This document shows, piece after piece, positions 11,691-24,735 of a stretch of 64,000 bases of DNA. A model generated the notes under the pieces. The model was not told the DNA's origin, made no database searches, and worked only from the letters and a program-made list of their open reading frames with translations. The translations under genes and the position numbers were made by a program. Numbering within the stretch: the stretch's first letter is position 1; the number at the start of each line of letters is the position of its first letter. This DNA is from Escarpia spicata (Eukaryota; Annelida; Polychaeta; Sabellida; Siboglinidae), in assembly GCA_963995525.1 (NCBI GenBank), contig OZ023209.1, positions 32,546,199 through 32,610,198 on the forward strand. The letters are read 5' to 3'.

Positions 11691-13514
11691 TGGCTACAAT
11701 GTTGTGACACAGGTGCAGTTCACTATACTGGTTGGCATTGCATATACATTACAAAAATGCTAAAATGTCATTAAGTACTTGTTAAAATGGCGCAGTCCAC
11801 CTTCGACCTGAGACATTCATAAAAACAACTCTAAAATTGCACTGCTGTTCCACGGTTAAAAACAGGTAAAAATTAAAAATATCCACGAGCTTGTTTTGGT
11901 GCAGCCACATAGAGGCGCGACACTACGAACTTCAATACAGACATATGGAATAACAAAGATTAATCTAACAGAATCAGTAAAATTCAAATGAAATGATAGT
12001 AATATTTATAATTTCCATTTACTGGCTTTGATTACATATGTTGGCTTGTCGTGCTTAAAAAACAAGTCTGGCTAATTCCAAAATAGGAGAGTCTTATAGA
12101 CATTTGAGGTATACTTCAGTTGTTTTGCACTGGATAACGACCCTGTCCCTAAGGGTTATAGGGTTAGGGTCTCCCACTATCACAATTTAAGGAACATTTT
12201 AATAATTTCAGTACTAAACCCCTGACCAGCAGTGACCACTAGACACTGCATTCTCAGTGTATATGCAAGACAATGGACTACCTCACTTCAAGTCAAGATT
12301 TGAGCAACAAAAATGCATTTATGAATAGGAATGTAATATATTTTCGGAAAGTATAATACATCAGCAGAGTGGCATGAAAATAACCAGAATATAATTATGA
12401 TCTGCGTTCTCAGTGAACGAATTTATCTTTGCATAATGTTTCAACTGGCATGACGCACACGTGGTCGTCACTATGGAAACATTGTCAGTTTCCAAGAATC
12501 TGAAAAGGGACTTTCCACAGACACGCTAAAAATACTACTATTTAAAGGACGGATTGGTGACATATGGTGCTAGTGCCATGTTTTTTTTATAGTACACATA
12601 CTGACACCTACTAATGATCTACGAAGATCAAAGTAAAGAAATCAACTGACATGATACCAAGCCCTGCTACCTTTGAACTATGTATTGTAATTTAACTGAC
12701 AACTTGTTACCAGTTACGAATAAGATTTAACAAGACATAAGACATATTATTATCATCAAACATCAAAATCCAAATGTGCACGTAAACAATTCTTGGACGT
12801 CACTATTAAAAACACCCATTTTTCATGGTCAGTGTTCTTGGTACAGAAATGGCATCGCCACGACTAGTTTGACACTTGGTGCAGTTGCTGCGCCACCAAA
12901 CGAATTGACAATGAGCTTAGCGTGTTTGATCAGATCAGGAAAGTGGTCAGACGCATGTAGTAACTCTCTACAAAGGTCAACTCTGTGGCAATAGCTCAGA
13001 GTGCGCATCGTCAAGTTCCACATGGAATGGGTTGAAAAATAAGGCAACTCCTCACTGCAAGTCCTAAGATCGGAACGACACTCAGCTTTGTGCTTTGGAG
13101 TTATATTTCCCACAGTGGTGACATGATCTCGGAAGCGGAGATGAACTGGAAAGTCTAACTGATGATATGTTCTCACAAATCCATTTGGGGTCTGCAAATT
13201 CTGATACTTCTGTACCCTTCTGGTTTCTGCTCCATGAAAACTCTGTAATCCAATATCTCAGCACTCTAGGGCTTATGTGTGGCGCATGGCATAGCACATA
13301 AGCCCGAAATAGAGGTGGTTTTGATACTGTGCAGTCATCTTAGCCAGAAGGTATTGGACCTGCCGAACGTAGTTCACGGTCTTAACGATTACACTCATTG
13401 TGTTCTGCATTTTCATTTACTTTGCATTCAGACTTTCTTGAGAAATGATGCAGCAGTTCTTCCTACCATAGAAGGTGCATCTACTGTTGTCCCCCCATGG
13501 GCTGCATTGTGGAC
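11691..13514. other. non-coding stretch left of FAM221A
   Basis: No gene is supported here. The last exon of FAM221A should lie in this interval or further left, but I could not identify it. The - strand frame at 12829-13197 resembles nothing I recognise and has no splice context. Confidence 0.5.
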
Positions 13515-13605
13515 AATCTCATTTTTAGTCTGCGGGCCGCATGGAATAGCTCCGCGTGCCGAATTTGGCCCGCGGGCTGCATGTTGCTGACCCCTACTCT
13601 AGTCA
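13515..13605 (-). mobile_element. possible hAT-type transposon end
   Basis: Read on the - strand the segment begins GGGGTCAGCAACATGCAGC and then CCGCGGGCC, with repeated GCGGCCCGC-like runs. This resembles the terminal region of hAT DNA transposons (typical start CAGGGGTCGGCAACC). No matching opposite end or transposase was found, so this is resemblance only. Confidence 0.35.
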
Positions 13606-13692
13606 CGACACCACTGCTGTCCATTCCAATTTTAAATTGGTCTTATGAGCTCATAGGAATGTTATTGAAACGGTCCCCTGTTGGCCACTTAC

Positions 13693-13793
13693 CCGCTCCT
13701 GGTAACGTCTCTCGTAGAAGTCCATCTCTGACTCGTTGGGTTTCCGCAGTGAAGACATTCGCTCTGCCATGTCTTCATCCAGACGACCATAAT
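13693..13793 (-). CDS. FAM221A: FAM221A-like exon 7
   Basis: Encodes YGRLDEDMAERMSSLRK and then ESEMDFYERRYQER, the conserved C-terminal signature of FAM221 proteins. Acceptor is CCCACAG and donor is GTAAGT (complement of 13687-13692). Phase is 1 in and 0 out. At least one further exon is needed to its left to give a stop codon; it was not found. Confidence 0.85.
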
Positions 13794-14849
13794 CTGTGGG
13801 GGTCACAAGGTCAAAGGTTTGGAGGTCACACAAACTGGTCTCACACAGCTCAATGAATTGGTCATTGCCTGAAATGTGTCATTGGAATGGAAAGTCACAA
13901 ATCTATCAAAATCTCAAATGCCTCACACACAAAAAGTCTGGTTTAATGGTGTATGCTGTTATAGACGTGTTGTTTGGCAGTGTGGAACACATCTGATTCA
14001 CAGTACTGTTTAATATTTAGTATACATCACATGTGCTTACTGCTTAGTAAATAATAAGTAATCAGTCTGGACTGATTAAACAATAAGCCTTATAAAACTA
14101 CACCGAAATGTTAATCTTAATTTCTACTGCCATATTAAAACTTGTCAACCGTTGCGTTGCATCGTCTTATAATTAACTAGTGTTCCTCTCATTTAACCAC
14201 TGCGACACACGCAAACTGTTGGAGTATGTGTGACAGTTTCAATGCGTTGTTTCATTCATTATTACAGCTGCAAGTAGATGTAGCTAGTGTCATCATATGA
14301 ACAATGCCAACTGTCTCATGCAACCATTCATAAAGTTTACCCTGTGACAATGTGATGGTGTAGGCTTCATTAGCATAAACGGGCAGGCCGACAGAGATGT
14401 GGATATGGTGTCCCTGCATGCACCAAGCCTACAATGAACAGATATCGTATTCGTTCTATTAAGCATACAGTATACTTAACAAAATATTTGAGATATGGAA
14501 ATATGTCAAATTCTCAATTCCAAAAGCATACAGGTGTGTACACCCATTTTCTGGGGTTCCTGTATACAGCCATATCAGCAGACGTAACTGGCAAGTGATT
14601 TATGCATCTCACATATGAGCAACAGAATACCACAAGAGTGTAGTCTGATAACTTAGGTGGACCTTTCGATATTCTTTCATCACTGAGCTTTAAATAGAGT
14701 ATGACATTGGTAGAATTGGAGATTGTTGTCACGTTGTCAGATGCTGCTAAGAAATGGGTCTATGCTAATTAGGGCATGTACGTTTAATAGAACGAATACG
14801 GTATATCATCATTCTGACCAGTGTAAGACTAGCCTGACTGGACACGAAC

Positions 14850-14954
14850 CTTTGATGGCACGGCGGTGAGCCTGGATGGATGGCACAGAGGCCCGCAAGA
14901 ACGCGTGGTCACTCGAGGTTATCTCCTGGCTCAGAAACTCTTCAGCCGGTGCTC
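14850..14954 (-). CDS. FAM221A: FAM221A-like exon 6
   Basis: Encodes APAEEFLSQEITSSDHAFLR and on to RRAIK, corresponding to the less conserved FAM221A linker where vertebrates have VEFLESPI...PFLKAF. Acceptor ACGCAG, donor GTTCGT (weaker than average). Phases agree with exons 5 and 7. Confidence 0.75.
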
Positions 14955-15589
14955 CTGCGTCATGCAAAGTAATCACCCATTCAAATACCGCTCTCGAGTA
15001 ACGAGTAATTAGCCAATATGAAGCAGAAACGTTGTAAGTTACAATGAGTTTTTTCAAATGATAATTAATCCCTATGTTATAATGATCTACAGGATTCTAT
15101 AAGCAAACATCAAGGTTTTTTTAAGGTATATATATATATATACTGTATATATATATATATATATTATATATATAATTAAATATTACTTGTGTGACAAATG
15201 TTGTTTATAAGCATACTGAAACCAAGTCATCATGCAACTAGGGAAACTATCTTCAGATGATAATAGATCTGTGTATCGATGCCATTTGAATATGCATGCA
15301 TGCACACACGTCTGCACACACACACACAGATTGAGGCCATTGATGACAGTCATGTGTCTCTTAATGTATGACACCCAAGGACAATCCCGTATTTTACCTT
15401 TAAGTTATCTGTCCATCTGCAAATGTTTTCCTCATCCCTTGTAGGGCTATTGATAGTTCTCTCAAAATTGTAAATCATGACAGCTCATCAAAAATAATAA
15501 CAAGGACCAGTTAGCTTTAAAAAATAATAAAAAATAGCCACTTATCCCAGCCCATCAACTACCCGACAGCCATCCTTGCTGACACTTAC

Positions 15590-15802
15590 CCCTGCCACTG
15601 GGGTCAAGACGCATGTAGCCCTCTGCGAGGGAGCTGAACCCCGTGAGTCCCCCCATGGCCTGGTAGGGCGTGGTCATCCCCACGGGGTGTCCACGAGCCT
15701 CCCTCTCTTCCTGTGTCTCTACGATCATCTCGTGGTCATTGTACGGTGAACCACACCCACACGTGTAGCTGCTGCGGAACCCTGCACAGTTCTGGCAGAT
15801 CG
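15590..15802 (-). CDS. FAM221A: FAM221A-like exon 5
   Basis: Encodes ICQNCAGFRSSYTCGCGSPY, then MTTPYQAMGGLTGFSSLAEG and YMRLDPSG. The Cys pairs belong to the family's Cys-rich region and the AMGGLTGFSSLAEGYMRLD block is its most diagnostic motif. Acceptor GGACAG, donor GTAAGT, phase 1 out. Confidence 0.92.
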
Positions 15803-16243
15803 CTGTCCAAAAACAAGGTCAACATTTAAAGGTGACTCCTAAATGTTATTGTCTCATTTCAAATTAATTTTGCAATAAAGCAAATCTGCCTGGTGTCCAC
15901 TACAATATGCTAGCTTGTTTGTGCTACCTTTCTATGTAGTTTTGTTGAAATCACCAGACAGACTTTTAACTTATTTAATATTGGATAATATTTTCAAAAT
16001 TGGAATCTTCACATGAATGCACGATACAACGTAGGCATAATGAAGAAGGCACAACACTAGGTTTTGCACGGTTTCAGAACAATCGCGTATCCAATTCAAT
16101 GGCTGCCCGGTCATAGTATGGATATGATATATTATAATGAAGACACCATTGTGTCAACATATGATCCACAGTAACAGCAAGACAATCGACTCTCTAGTGA
16201 GATATTAATCGGGGCGTACGCGACTGAGACCACAAGCACTCAC

Positions 16244-16434
16244 ACTTCTTGCAGCGATAAGGGGCCTTCTCAGAGTGTTCCTCAGCAGGGTGTTTACACT
16301 TGCACCTGATGCCTGTGCCCCCCATCAGGGGGATGTAGTGGTAGGAGGAGCAGTGACACCCCTTCACCTGACAGGGCAGGGTGATGGGTCTCTCCTCAGG
16401 GACTGTCTCAAAGTCAGTCTTGTGCTGTTTGTAG
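16244..16434 (-). CDS. FAM221A: FAM221A-like exon 4
   Basis: Encodes YKQHKTDFETVPEERPI, CQVKGCHCSSYHYIPLMGG and IRCKCKHPAEEHS. These are evenly spaced Cys/His residues that suggest metal binding. Acceptor CTTGCAG, donor GTGAGT. Confidence 0.93.
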
Positions 16435-17659
16435 CTGCAAGGGATCAGCTACAAATTACACATCCATAGAATCTCGGAAATATGACCCGACCCTTGTGGA
16501 CACCATGATTCCCATCAAGTCAACCCATCCTCCACCCACACCCCTTGTATGAAATATGTGGCTACATTGTGTATACATTACACAATGTATGCACAATGTA
16601 GACATTGTTAACCCCTCCCTACATCTTGTGAATGTCATTTGCCCTAAGGCAGCACTCCCCCCAACCCTCTCTCCCTCCCCCCTCTCTCTCTGTGTCACTC
16701 TCTCCATCCCTCCATTCCTCCCTCCCTCACCCCTCCATCCCCTTTACTCCCGTCCTTCCCTCCATCCCAGGCACCGCGTGATAGTACATGTAGGTACATA
16801 ACTACCCTACATGGTACCATACAATACCTATTCATTTTTGTTAAGCTAAGTTATACACAATATTTGTATATAATACCTATCTCACATAAGATATAAAGCT
16901 TATCCTTATACGCCAAACATACTTATGGAATACAAGTATATCAGTTACTGCATAGTGATACCTATTAAATGTCCTCTGTGTTTGACCCAGTATGTGCATT
17001 AACTATGCTAACAAAGGGACATCAACTTATCATAATGTGGCATCAAGGATTTTTATATTTTGTTGTGCACATTTGTTAAGTATAAAACCATATCACACAA
17101 GTGCTGAAAGGTAAGTTGGTGACTGTATTTATAACTGAGTAGACGCCACCTAGCAGCAGACATAACAGTCACTAATTTGTAGCAACGGCAAACACTGTCA
17201 ATAGAGCCAACTCCCACGCAACCTACCCACGAACAATGCAGCCCCTGCCTTAGTCAGGTATATTACAAGACACTAATCTATATATGTGTCATGAACGCCA
17301 CAAATACTAGATATATATGACCCACCATTCCAAAACGAGACACTTCTCGCTGATACTCTTTATGACCTACGAGGCAAGACACTACTGGATCAACATTTTG
17401 TAAAATGAGTTTCCACAATAAAATTATATGGAATAGGACTAGAATAGTTTTATTTATTTTTATTGGATCAAATGTGATGCACGTAAACCATTGGTAATTC
17501 AGAATAGATTCAATGAATGTAATGTAATTCAAAATATTATGATGTAATTCAGAATAGATTGTTCTTCACCATATATCACGCATTGATGGACTGACAAACT
17601 AATAGACCAACTGGACAGACAGACAGACAGACAATATTTAACAATGTGAAAGTGCTCAC
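16435..17659. other. FAM221A intron
   Basis: Intron sequence with a C/T-rich simple-sequence region near 16660-16760 and an (ACAG)n run near 17610-17630. No other feature seen. Confidence 0.6.
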
Positions 17660-17754
17660 CGGTGCTGACAGAAACAGGGTGTTTCTGGGCCTATCTGCTT
17701 ACAGTCCATACCCGAAGAGTTTGTCCAGCTGGTAAACAGGCGATTCTTCAGTCT
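17660..17754 (-). CDS. FAM221A: FAM221A-like exon 3
   Basis: Encodes RLKNRLFTSWTNSSGMDCK and then GPETPCFCQHR, closely matching the family. Acceptor TTGTAG, donor GTGAGC, phase 2 out. Confidence 0.92.
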
Positions 17755-18313
17755 CTACAACCAACGACATGTGAAAGATAGAGACTGTATGGAATATAGA
17801 GTACAAAAGATTTCACAACTGATAAGTTATATCAACAAAACAGAAACGTTGAAAGTTAGTGTCTACCGGCACATACAGATGTAAGAACACTCTTGAGTAT
17901 CGTGCTTTCATAGTTATCCTCATGGTCAAACCTTCAAATTCAACATGAGCATGCATCATTTTGTATAGTGACTCTTACATGTATTCACTGCTGACAATAT
18001 GCCGAGTATCTGCCACAGTTCAATCTAGGTCACTGAAGTAGGTCAATTGTTCACATTATTGCACCGGCTGTGCAGCTTACAAGTGAGGGCCATTTTATCG
18101 TTTTGGCCATTTCACTATTTTGTATTGATGCATACATTAAGTTTGTACTATTTTGATACGGTAATTGCGGTATCAGATAATCAGATGCTGTTTCATAACT
18201 TGCAGGAACGTGCCATCTAATAATAATTAAGTCAGTAATAATTCTAATTGTTTTGGACAGAAATATCAATTAGTTTTATAAATTAAAGTGGTGAATTTAT
18301 TGTGCACTGTCTC

Positions 18314-18394
18314 ACCATGGGCAAAACCTTCTTCTTGTACGCGTTGTATTCATCAGGAGTAAAGAGTTCACCACCGTCATCATCTCCTACAACT
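18314..18394 (-). CDS. FAM221A: FAM221A-like exon 2
   Basis: Completes the Arg codon split with exon 1 and encodes VVGDDDGGELFTPDEYNAYK and then KKVLPM. Acceptor TTGTAG, donor GTGAGA. Confidence 0.9.
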
Positions 18395-19189
18395 CTACAA
18401 CAGGTCGACAGTCATCCACTCAAGTAAGGGTCCTATCAATTCAGTTTCATCACACCTACATTTATATACTATATAAAAACAATCAAATTAAATAATTAAA
18501 ATATACATTGGTGATATTTTCAAATAACATAGAAACAACCAATAATCCAACTCCTATTCAAAAAAATGTTTTGTGATAACCATACTGCTGGTTCCTTAAT
18601 TGTAACTAGTCAGGTTGTCCTGGTGTCGTTTTAACGCTTCTTAATTTTGTCATGCTAAATATTGTCATATTCTCTCCCAATACAATCACTCAATTTGATG
18701 CCTGATCATCTAGTTCCCATGGACCCCAATAGAAGTCAGCGATACATAATGGTGCCTGCCTGCCAGGTCGAATGACTGCAGTGTCAGTTGAGCTGATTGT
18801 AATTTTACAATATTTTCACCAGAATAAAATTAAATCGAATCTGTAATCAACAACCAATTAAATAGTATTTTGTTTATGTAATTGACATTGTTGGAGTCTT
18901 TCAGCTACTTCCTGTTGCAGCTAGTTTTTAATCCTGTTATAGCTACTCGTTAAGTTTGACAGTCAAACTGTTCCCATTACAGCTACTTCTTTAATTCTAC
19001 AATTCAGGAGAGGGCAGCAAGGGTTAATTAACTATTTCGTATTGTATTGAGATTTATACATAAAGAAGTAGTATCCTCTATGAACGTAGGAAATTGTTTA
19101 GTCATAGGAAAAAGTCACAACCACCTAAGTATTTGTTAGTTCTTTTTGTATTTAGGATATACGTTTATAATAAATACAGGCAGGTGGAA
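18395..19189. other. FAM221A intron, left part
   Basis: AT-rich intron sequence; nothing recognised. Confidence 0.6.
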
Positions 19190-20520
19190 TATTCATCTTA
19201 TCTTACCTGGCCCATAAGGCTGTTGTGCAACTTTGCCATCTTTCCGTGTCAACGGCTATGCGTCTTGCTTTGCTGCAAGTGGCCCAGCCCAATTGTCTTT
19301 GTTCTTTTCCCACTGTGGTTCTCAACATTGTTTTTGACCGACCAATTTTTCTTGTTCCTTCCAGCGTCCATGTCAGTGCTGTCAGGCAATGGTTGTAGTC
19401 CTTCTTTCTCAGCACATGCCCGATCCAATCCCACCTTATTTTCTGTACTTCTGTGCTGATCTTCTCTTCTGTTGTTATATTCTCAATGCCTTTGAATGAT
19501 GTCCTTGCTTTTCATATTCTGTTGATAATATCATAACTCCCTCCTCTTTGTTTGCTGACGTTTTCGCCCAGGTATGTATATTTCTCTACTTCATTCAGTT
19601 GTTGGTGATCAATCTGTATTCTGTCGTTGCTTTTGCTGTTTATCCTCAGTACTTCAGTTTTCTTTTTATTGATTGTTAGGCCAGTTTTTGATGCGAATGC
19701 ATTCATCATTGTTGCCTTTGCTTGCATGTGTCTGTAACTTGATGACGTAAGCGCAATGTCACGAAGTCCATGTCCTCAAGTTTTGACGACATGAATCTCC
19801 ATCTTATGCCTGTGTTGCTTTCTTCAGATGTTTTCTTCATTATCCAGTCGATTACCATCAAGAAAATAAATCCGGACATTAAGTCTCCTTGCTTAATTCC
19901 AGTTTTTACCTTGAACCACTCAGATTGTTCACCTTCATCTATCACTGCACATTCACTGTCCTCGAACAAATTCTGGTTATCTTGTGTGGGATTCCTTTGT
20001 TCGCCATCATTTCCCAAAGGCTCTCTTGGTGCATGGAGTCAAATGCCTTTTCGAAGTCTACAAAAGTAAGTTACATATAGCGTTGCTTGCCATTCCACTA
20101 CCTGTTTTATGATGTTTTCAAAGGATGGATATCTCAACTGTGTTCCATCCTCTTCTGAAACCTGCTTGTTCATCTCTCAACATGTTGTCTACTCCATCTC
20201 TTATTCTGTCTATTATCACTCTTCCAAACACTTTACTGGGGACAGATGTTAGAATAATTCCTCTCCAATTTCCGCATACTTTCTTTGGTATTTTAACAAT
20301 CGGTCCCTGTTTCCACATCTCTGGTACTTTTTCTTGTTCCAAAATTGTTTTGAATAAGCTTAGACGCCAATTCTCTGTTGTCTTCATGTCTGCTTTCAAC
20401 AATTCTGCTGTAGTGTCATCTTTGCCTCTGGTTTTCCCCATTTTTCAGCTTCCTCAGTGTTGCTCTAATCTCTGTTTTTGTTACAGAATCTGTGCTGATT
20501 TAATCTATGATCGGATCTAA
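19190..20520 (-). mobile_element. RTE-like LINE, second copy, 5'-truncated
   Basis: Minus-strand homologue of the element at 6870-8425: VPSKVFGRVIIDRIRDGVDN near 20220, KTGIKQGDLMSGFIFLMVID near 19900, LNEVEKYTYLGENVSKQ near 19580 and a C-terminal part ending TALWA near 19205. It has lost the segment with EKAFDSVH and part of the thumb. Its 5' border lies within a few bases of the equivalent border of the other copy. It sits in a FAM221A intron in the same orientation as the gene. Confidence 0.85.
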
Positions 20521-22589
20521 TTCAATATCTATCACATGGTCATCGGTCTATTAAAGACTTAATCATACATATTAGATACAATGCAACAATATGTTCAGAA
20601 AAACGACACACACATGGTATTATCTATAGAATTATAACATTTGTAAGGCTGTTGCAAAGTTTTTTCCGAGTATCCGTCTTAATCATCAGGCATGCATCAA
20701 ACTTTGTTGTGTTAAATGATCAATGAATATGTGTAACACTGGCAGAGTTTTTTTATGGCATATATATTTGTCTTACTTAAAATTGTATTGTGCTGAATTA
20801 TCTGTAAAAAAAAAGTGCAATATTTTGTATTTAGTACAGTCTTCAAATAAAATAATATTGTGACTTTATTTCCTGTGAATTTTCCTAACCAAAACTGTTA
20901 CTTCAGTTCTGTAACTTTCCTGTATCTTCTGTCCACCATCGTTTGTAAACAGTGCTTCCCAAGTAATTAGTTGCTTCCCTAATCTGTAGCTCTAACAGGG
21001 AAAAAGTAGCTATATAACAGACCTAAATCGCATTGCCGTATAGACCTACAATTTGCTCTAACACTAATTAGCAGTATTAAATATTAACACTAATTGTACT
21101 TCAAGTGACTACAAGCATGACCACACCAGCGAAGCCAATCAATAGTGACAATCTTTGAATCCCCAAAGTACAAACAGCCTATTTCAGAGGCCAAACTGAG
21201 TAACTGGCATTGAAAGACAATGTGGCAACCTCAGCTTAATCTGCTATCAGAACTTTGCTGATATATATATATATATATATAATTTATATCAGCATATGGT
21301 AAACTTTTAATTTTATTTAAAAGTTAGATTCCCCAAATTAGATTCATCCTACCGACCCCCAACCATGCTATGGCTACATGGGCCTGTGGGGCACATGCCC
21401 CCTAGACCTTTGGAAAAAATTGGCCCCACAACCTTTTTCTATGGGTCCCCATGACCATGCCCTAGACCTTTTTTGAATGTGCCCCTGTGACTGAAGTAAC
21501 GGCAGGGCAGTGACGGAAAATTTGCAACCCCCCGTCTTCCGATGTCAGTCAAGCCAGCACAGAAGCTGAAAATACTGCGGTGCGACAGCGAAACAAATTG
21601 TCAACAGCATCCCACTGTCTTTGGGTATCACCAAGTTGAGCTGAGCAAGCAGAGAAGGTGAAGTTATGGAGGCGCAGTAGCAACAAATTTTTGGTTCAGT
21701 CGCCAGTGGAGGTTGTTGTGCCCCCTCTAGACTACCCTCTCTAGACCCACCCCTGGGCTATGCTTCATCCCTGGGAGTACTTACACGGCGGATGCTGCTA
21801 ATAATTAAGGCCAGCTAAGAGTAAAAGAATGCCAGCCGATGTACACTACATGCGTCAGGTGCAGTCATATCTGTTAGTGCTTCTAGTGTTTATAGTTAAC
21901 ATCACAAATTCTAAAAGCTTTTACAAATAAAAACTTACAGATGTTCAATAGTATCACAAGTAGAATATAATCTGTCAACACTTCCAATCGAACTTCCCTA
22001 AATTACGTTTTGCGAAATTAGCTTGCTTTGACAACCAGTTCTGGATTTAGATTAAGATGGCACGGCATGGACATAACAAACATTAACTACACTAAACTAA
22101 TTTTACATACATAGTACATTATCTTAGCTTAAAACATCATTTTGTTTACCATCCTACCCATCTGTTTTCCACCCTCTGAACTAACAGGCCCTTCTTCGGG
22201 TACATCATTGACATCCATGTTTTTCAAATACCCAGAGGTTCCGAGTCGGCCCAGAACTGAAAATAACAAATCTCTATATTTCCTATCATCTGCCTGTTTG
22301 TGTTTGCACTTGCCCACAAATCCGGCACATGCACACATATTTTATAGCTTATATTTTATAGTTCTATAGTTTATATTACTGCATTTTTAACTCTAAAAGG
22401 CAAGCCATGATCGCCAACGCCTGTGACAGACAGGGCACATAGAAGAAGTAATGGTATCAGTTTTTACCTAAAAAAGCCTTTGCTTGTTCATTTGGATAAT
22501 TCTTTGGTTGACAGTTAGTCCTTCGGAATAGCTGACTCAGAAACAACTAGTCCTGATATTCACTAAACCATGTCCAAAATGATGGAATG
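20521..22589. other. FAM221A intron, centre
   Basis: Long non-coding stretch. A block near 21350-21760 with repeated CCCCTAGACC-type wording may be an old repeat copy, but no termini could be defined. Confidence 0.5.
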
Positions 22590-23270
22590 AGCACTGCTCC
22601 AAAATAACTAAAAAAGCCAGCCACACACTTGGACTCCTAACACTATCACCATGTTCACAAAATGTCAAAGAAAAAGCTTACCAAATGCTTGTCTGCCCAC
22701 AAATTGACTACGCCAGTGAAGTCTGGAACTCCAACGCAGCAACCGATATAAACTGCACAGAGCAAATCCAAAGAAATGCTGCAAGATTCGTCTTCTCCGA
22801 CTACCGGAAAGTAACACATATCAGACGTCTCCTAAACCAACTCAACTGGGACTCATTCCACACACATCACCTCATTCAACAAGCATCAATGTTCTATCAA
22901 ATCCACTACCACATGGTTAACATCAGCCCTCCATCACGTTTCCAGCATGCCACATATATCTTCAATAGAATTGACCATCCACTTAAATACACCAATACAA
23001 TCACTCCAACCATCAATGCATATAAATATGCATTCTACCCCAGACCAGTATCCATATGAAACAGAATACCACCATCTGTTGTTCTGCACATCACGCCATT
23101 ATTGCCAGCTTACCCGTGTATTGCCATGCCAGCCATCAGAAAAATGCAACCTTTGCATGGCGTCCACATCCTGTAAAGTTATAAACTTATATATTTTTTA
23201 TAGTGCACTACCATTTCATTTGGTTTTGTTTTTCTTTATATTGAACACCTCTTAACTTAACTTTGACTTT
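22590..23270 (+). mobile_element. LINE 3' tail (CR1/I-like)
   Basis: Frame KASHTLGLLTLSP then QMLVCPQIDYASEVWNS, EQIQRNAARFVFSDYRK and INAYKYAFYPRPVSI: the C-terminal, thumb-side part of a non-LTR reverse transcriptase, where the family has LV.P.L.YAS..W and K.SF.PR. A stop replaces the expected Trp just after PRPVSI. Dead fragment in a FAM221A intron, antisense to the gene. Confidence 0.75.
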
Positions 23271-23609
23271 ACATGTCTTTATTGTTTTTGACTGCTCTGA
23301 CGTTGTGCACCGCACCAATCCCAATTTAGCTGCCTGTGAAAGTGATTTAAACTTAAAGCATCAAGCAATTACTAGAGCATTGAAGTTTGAACAGCCTACG
23401 CACGTCCTACTCTACTGACAGTACTGGCCGTACCCTACTCAGCTAGGCCTATGCTATGCCATATGACATGTCATGGTTACACCTGCGTAGGCTACGACTA
23501 ACTAGACACTACGTCGACAGGCCCTACTACACTACACTGTCGACTAGGGTATTCGTCGACTACAGACAGTGGCCACACTGCAGACATTCACAGCCTCAGC
23601 CTAGCCTTA

Positions 23610-23925
23610 GGGGGCGCGCGATAGTGTAGTGGTTAGCACATCCGCCTGACATGCCGGCGCCCCGAGTTCAATACCCGGACTGGGCAGGTATGGTATATTT
23701 GGTGTAAAAACCTGGCTCTCAACATTGGGGACTGTGTATCCCTCGTGAATCGGAGATCACGTTAATGTCGGTCCCGTCTCAATTTCGGACGTAAAAGAAC
23801 CACTGAGGACGACAAGCACCCTGGCAGTGACCACCCTCAGTGCCGGCATAGAAAGGTCGGCTTGGCGATAATGTTCTGAAAAAGGCTGGCTAGTTGAATG
23901 AGACCTCATAAGATCATAACATTGT
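23610..23925 (+). mobile_element. tRNA-derived SINE
   Basis: The head has an A-box-like TAGTGTAGTGGTTAGCAC (about 23622) and a B-box GTTCAATACC (about 23665) with tRNA spacing, and the ends GGGGGCGCGCG / GGACTGGGCA are partly tRNA-like. A body of about 240 bp follows, ending in a TCATAAGATCATAACATTG tail. It is not a functional tRNA because the acceptor stem does not pair and no CCA-side discriminator is evident. Confidence 0.75.
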
Positions 23926-24030
23926 AACCACAATATATACAGACTAGTCAGTTAATAGAACATTGCCGAGTGCTGGAAACAACTAGGCAACTAGGCAAGC
24001 CTAGGCTAGGGTCAAGAACAAGCATCAAAG

Positions 24031-24115
24031 TTTCAAACCTCCTATATTCCAAGTAAGCGTCAACGGCAGCTGCCTTATCGCCGTCAAATTTCAGGTGATA
24101 TTGTCTGTCGGACAT
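24031..24115 (-). CDS. FAM221A: FAM221A-like exon 1 (start)
   Basis: ATG at 24115. Encodes MSDRQYHLKFDGDKAAAVD and then AYLEYRR; the AAAVD.YLEYRR motif is the family's N-terminal signature. It ends AGGAG|GTTTGA, phase 2, fitting exon 2. FAM221A is a widely conserved animal protein of unknown biochemical role. With seven exons found (about 255 codons) the gene covers over 10.4 kb, because its introns have taken in an RTE LINE, a CR1-like LINE tail and a SINE. No frame damage is seen in these exons, so the host gene looks functional. Confidence 0.88.
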
Positions 24116-24489
24116 TGCTTGCGCAGAATGTTCTTGTTGAGTGTGCGTTAATCGAGAGATTTGTGCGCTTTTATGTCCTACGACCAAGCTTAGCCTTAGA
24201 AAGCGAAAATGTTTACATTGGATATTTGCCGAAACCGAGGCTTGGCGGAAGGCGGATACATTTTTACAAGTTCACAATTACCCGCTGTGCGTCGCTCACG
24301 CTCGCATTTAGATTTTTCCATTTTCGATACAGTCTGCTCTATATCTGGGTGTAAGATGTCGATTCAAATACATGTTAAACATTATGTCGATGTCATTAAC
24401 ATAGACACACGCTAAATGTGTATGTTTCAGTTTAAATTAGACTGTTGTCGAAATGCATTAGTGTCGCCACCTGTGGTATAAACGGTACC

Positions 24490-24735
24490 CAGTGATCTCG
24501 GCCTTTCGCGATCTCGGCCCGAGTGATCTCGGCCTATTTCGGTGAACTCGGCCTGTGACCTCGGCCTGTTTGAGGAGTGATCTCGGCCTGTTCGGATGCA
24601 TATTGTTGACCAGAAACGATAGCGGCATGAAGTCGGCCAGTGAATTTGGCCTGGGCAGCAGTGAATTCGGCCTGTGCAGCAGTGAACTCGGCCTGTACAG
24701 CCAGTGATCTCGGCCTGTTTGAGTGATGCCAGCGT
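24490..24735. repeat. dispersed CTCGGCCTG motif cluster
   Basis: At least ten near-copies of GTGATCTCGGCCTG (variants GTGAACTCGGCC, GTGAATTCGGCC) with irregular spacing in about 245 bp, and one more at about 24875-24890. It lies just upstream of the FAM221A start on the opposite side. It looks like a degenerate minisatellite. Confidence 0.75.

Noticed and set aside
12140..12170. Telomere-like TTAGGG run
   Set aside because: Only two or three degenerate units; not an interstitial telomere array.
12829..13197. 122-codon - strand ORF as a FAM221A or transposon exon
   Set aside because: No splice-border support and no motif I can match to a family.
23615..23690. Functional tRNA gene
   Set aside because: Boxes A and B are present, but the acceptor stem does not pair and a ~240-bp SINE body follows.
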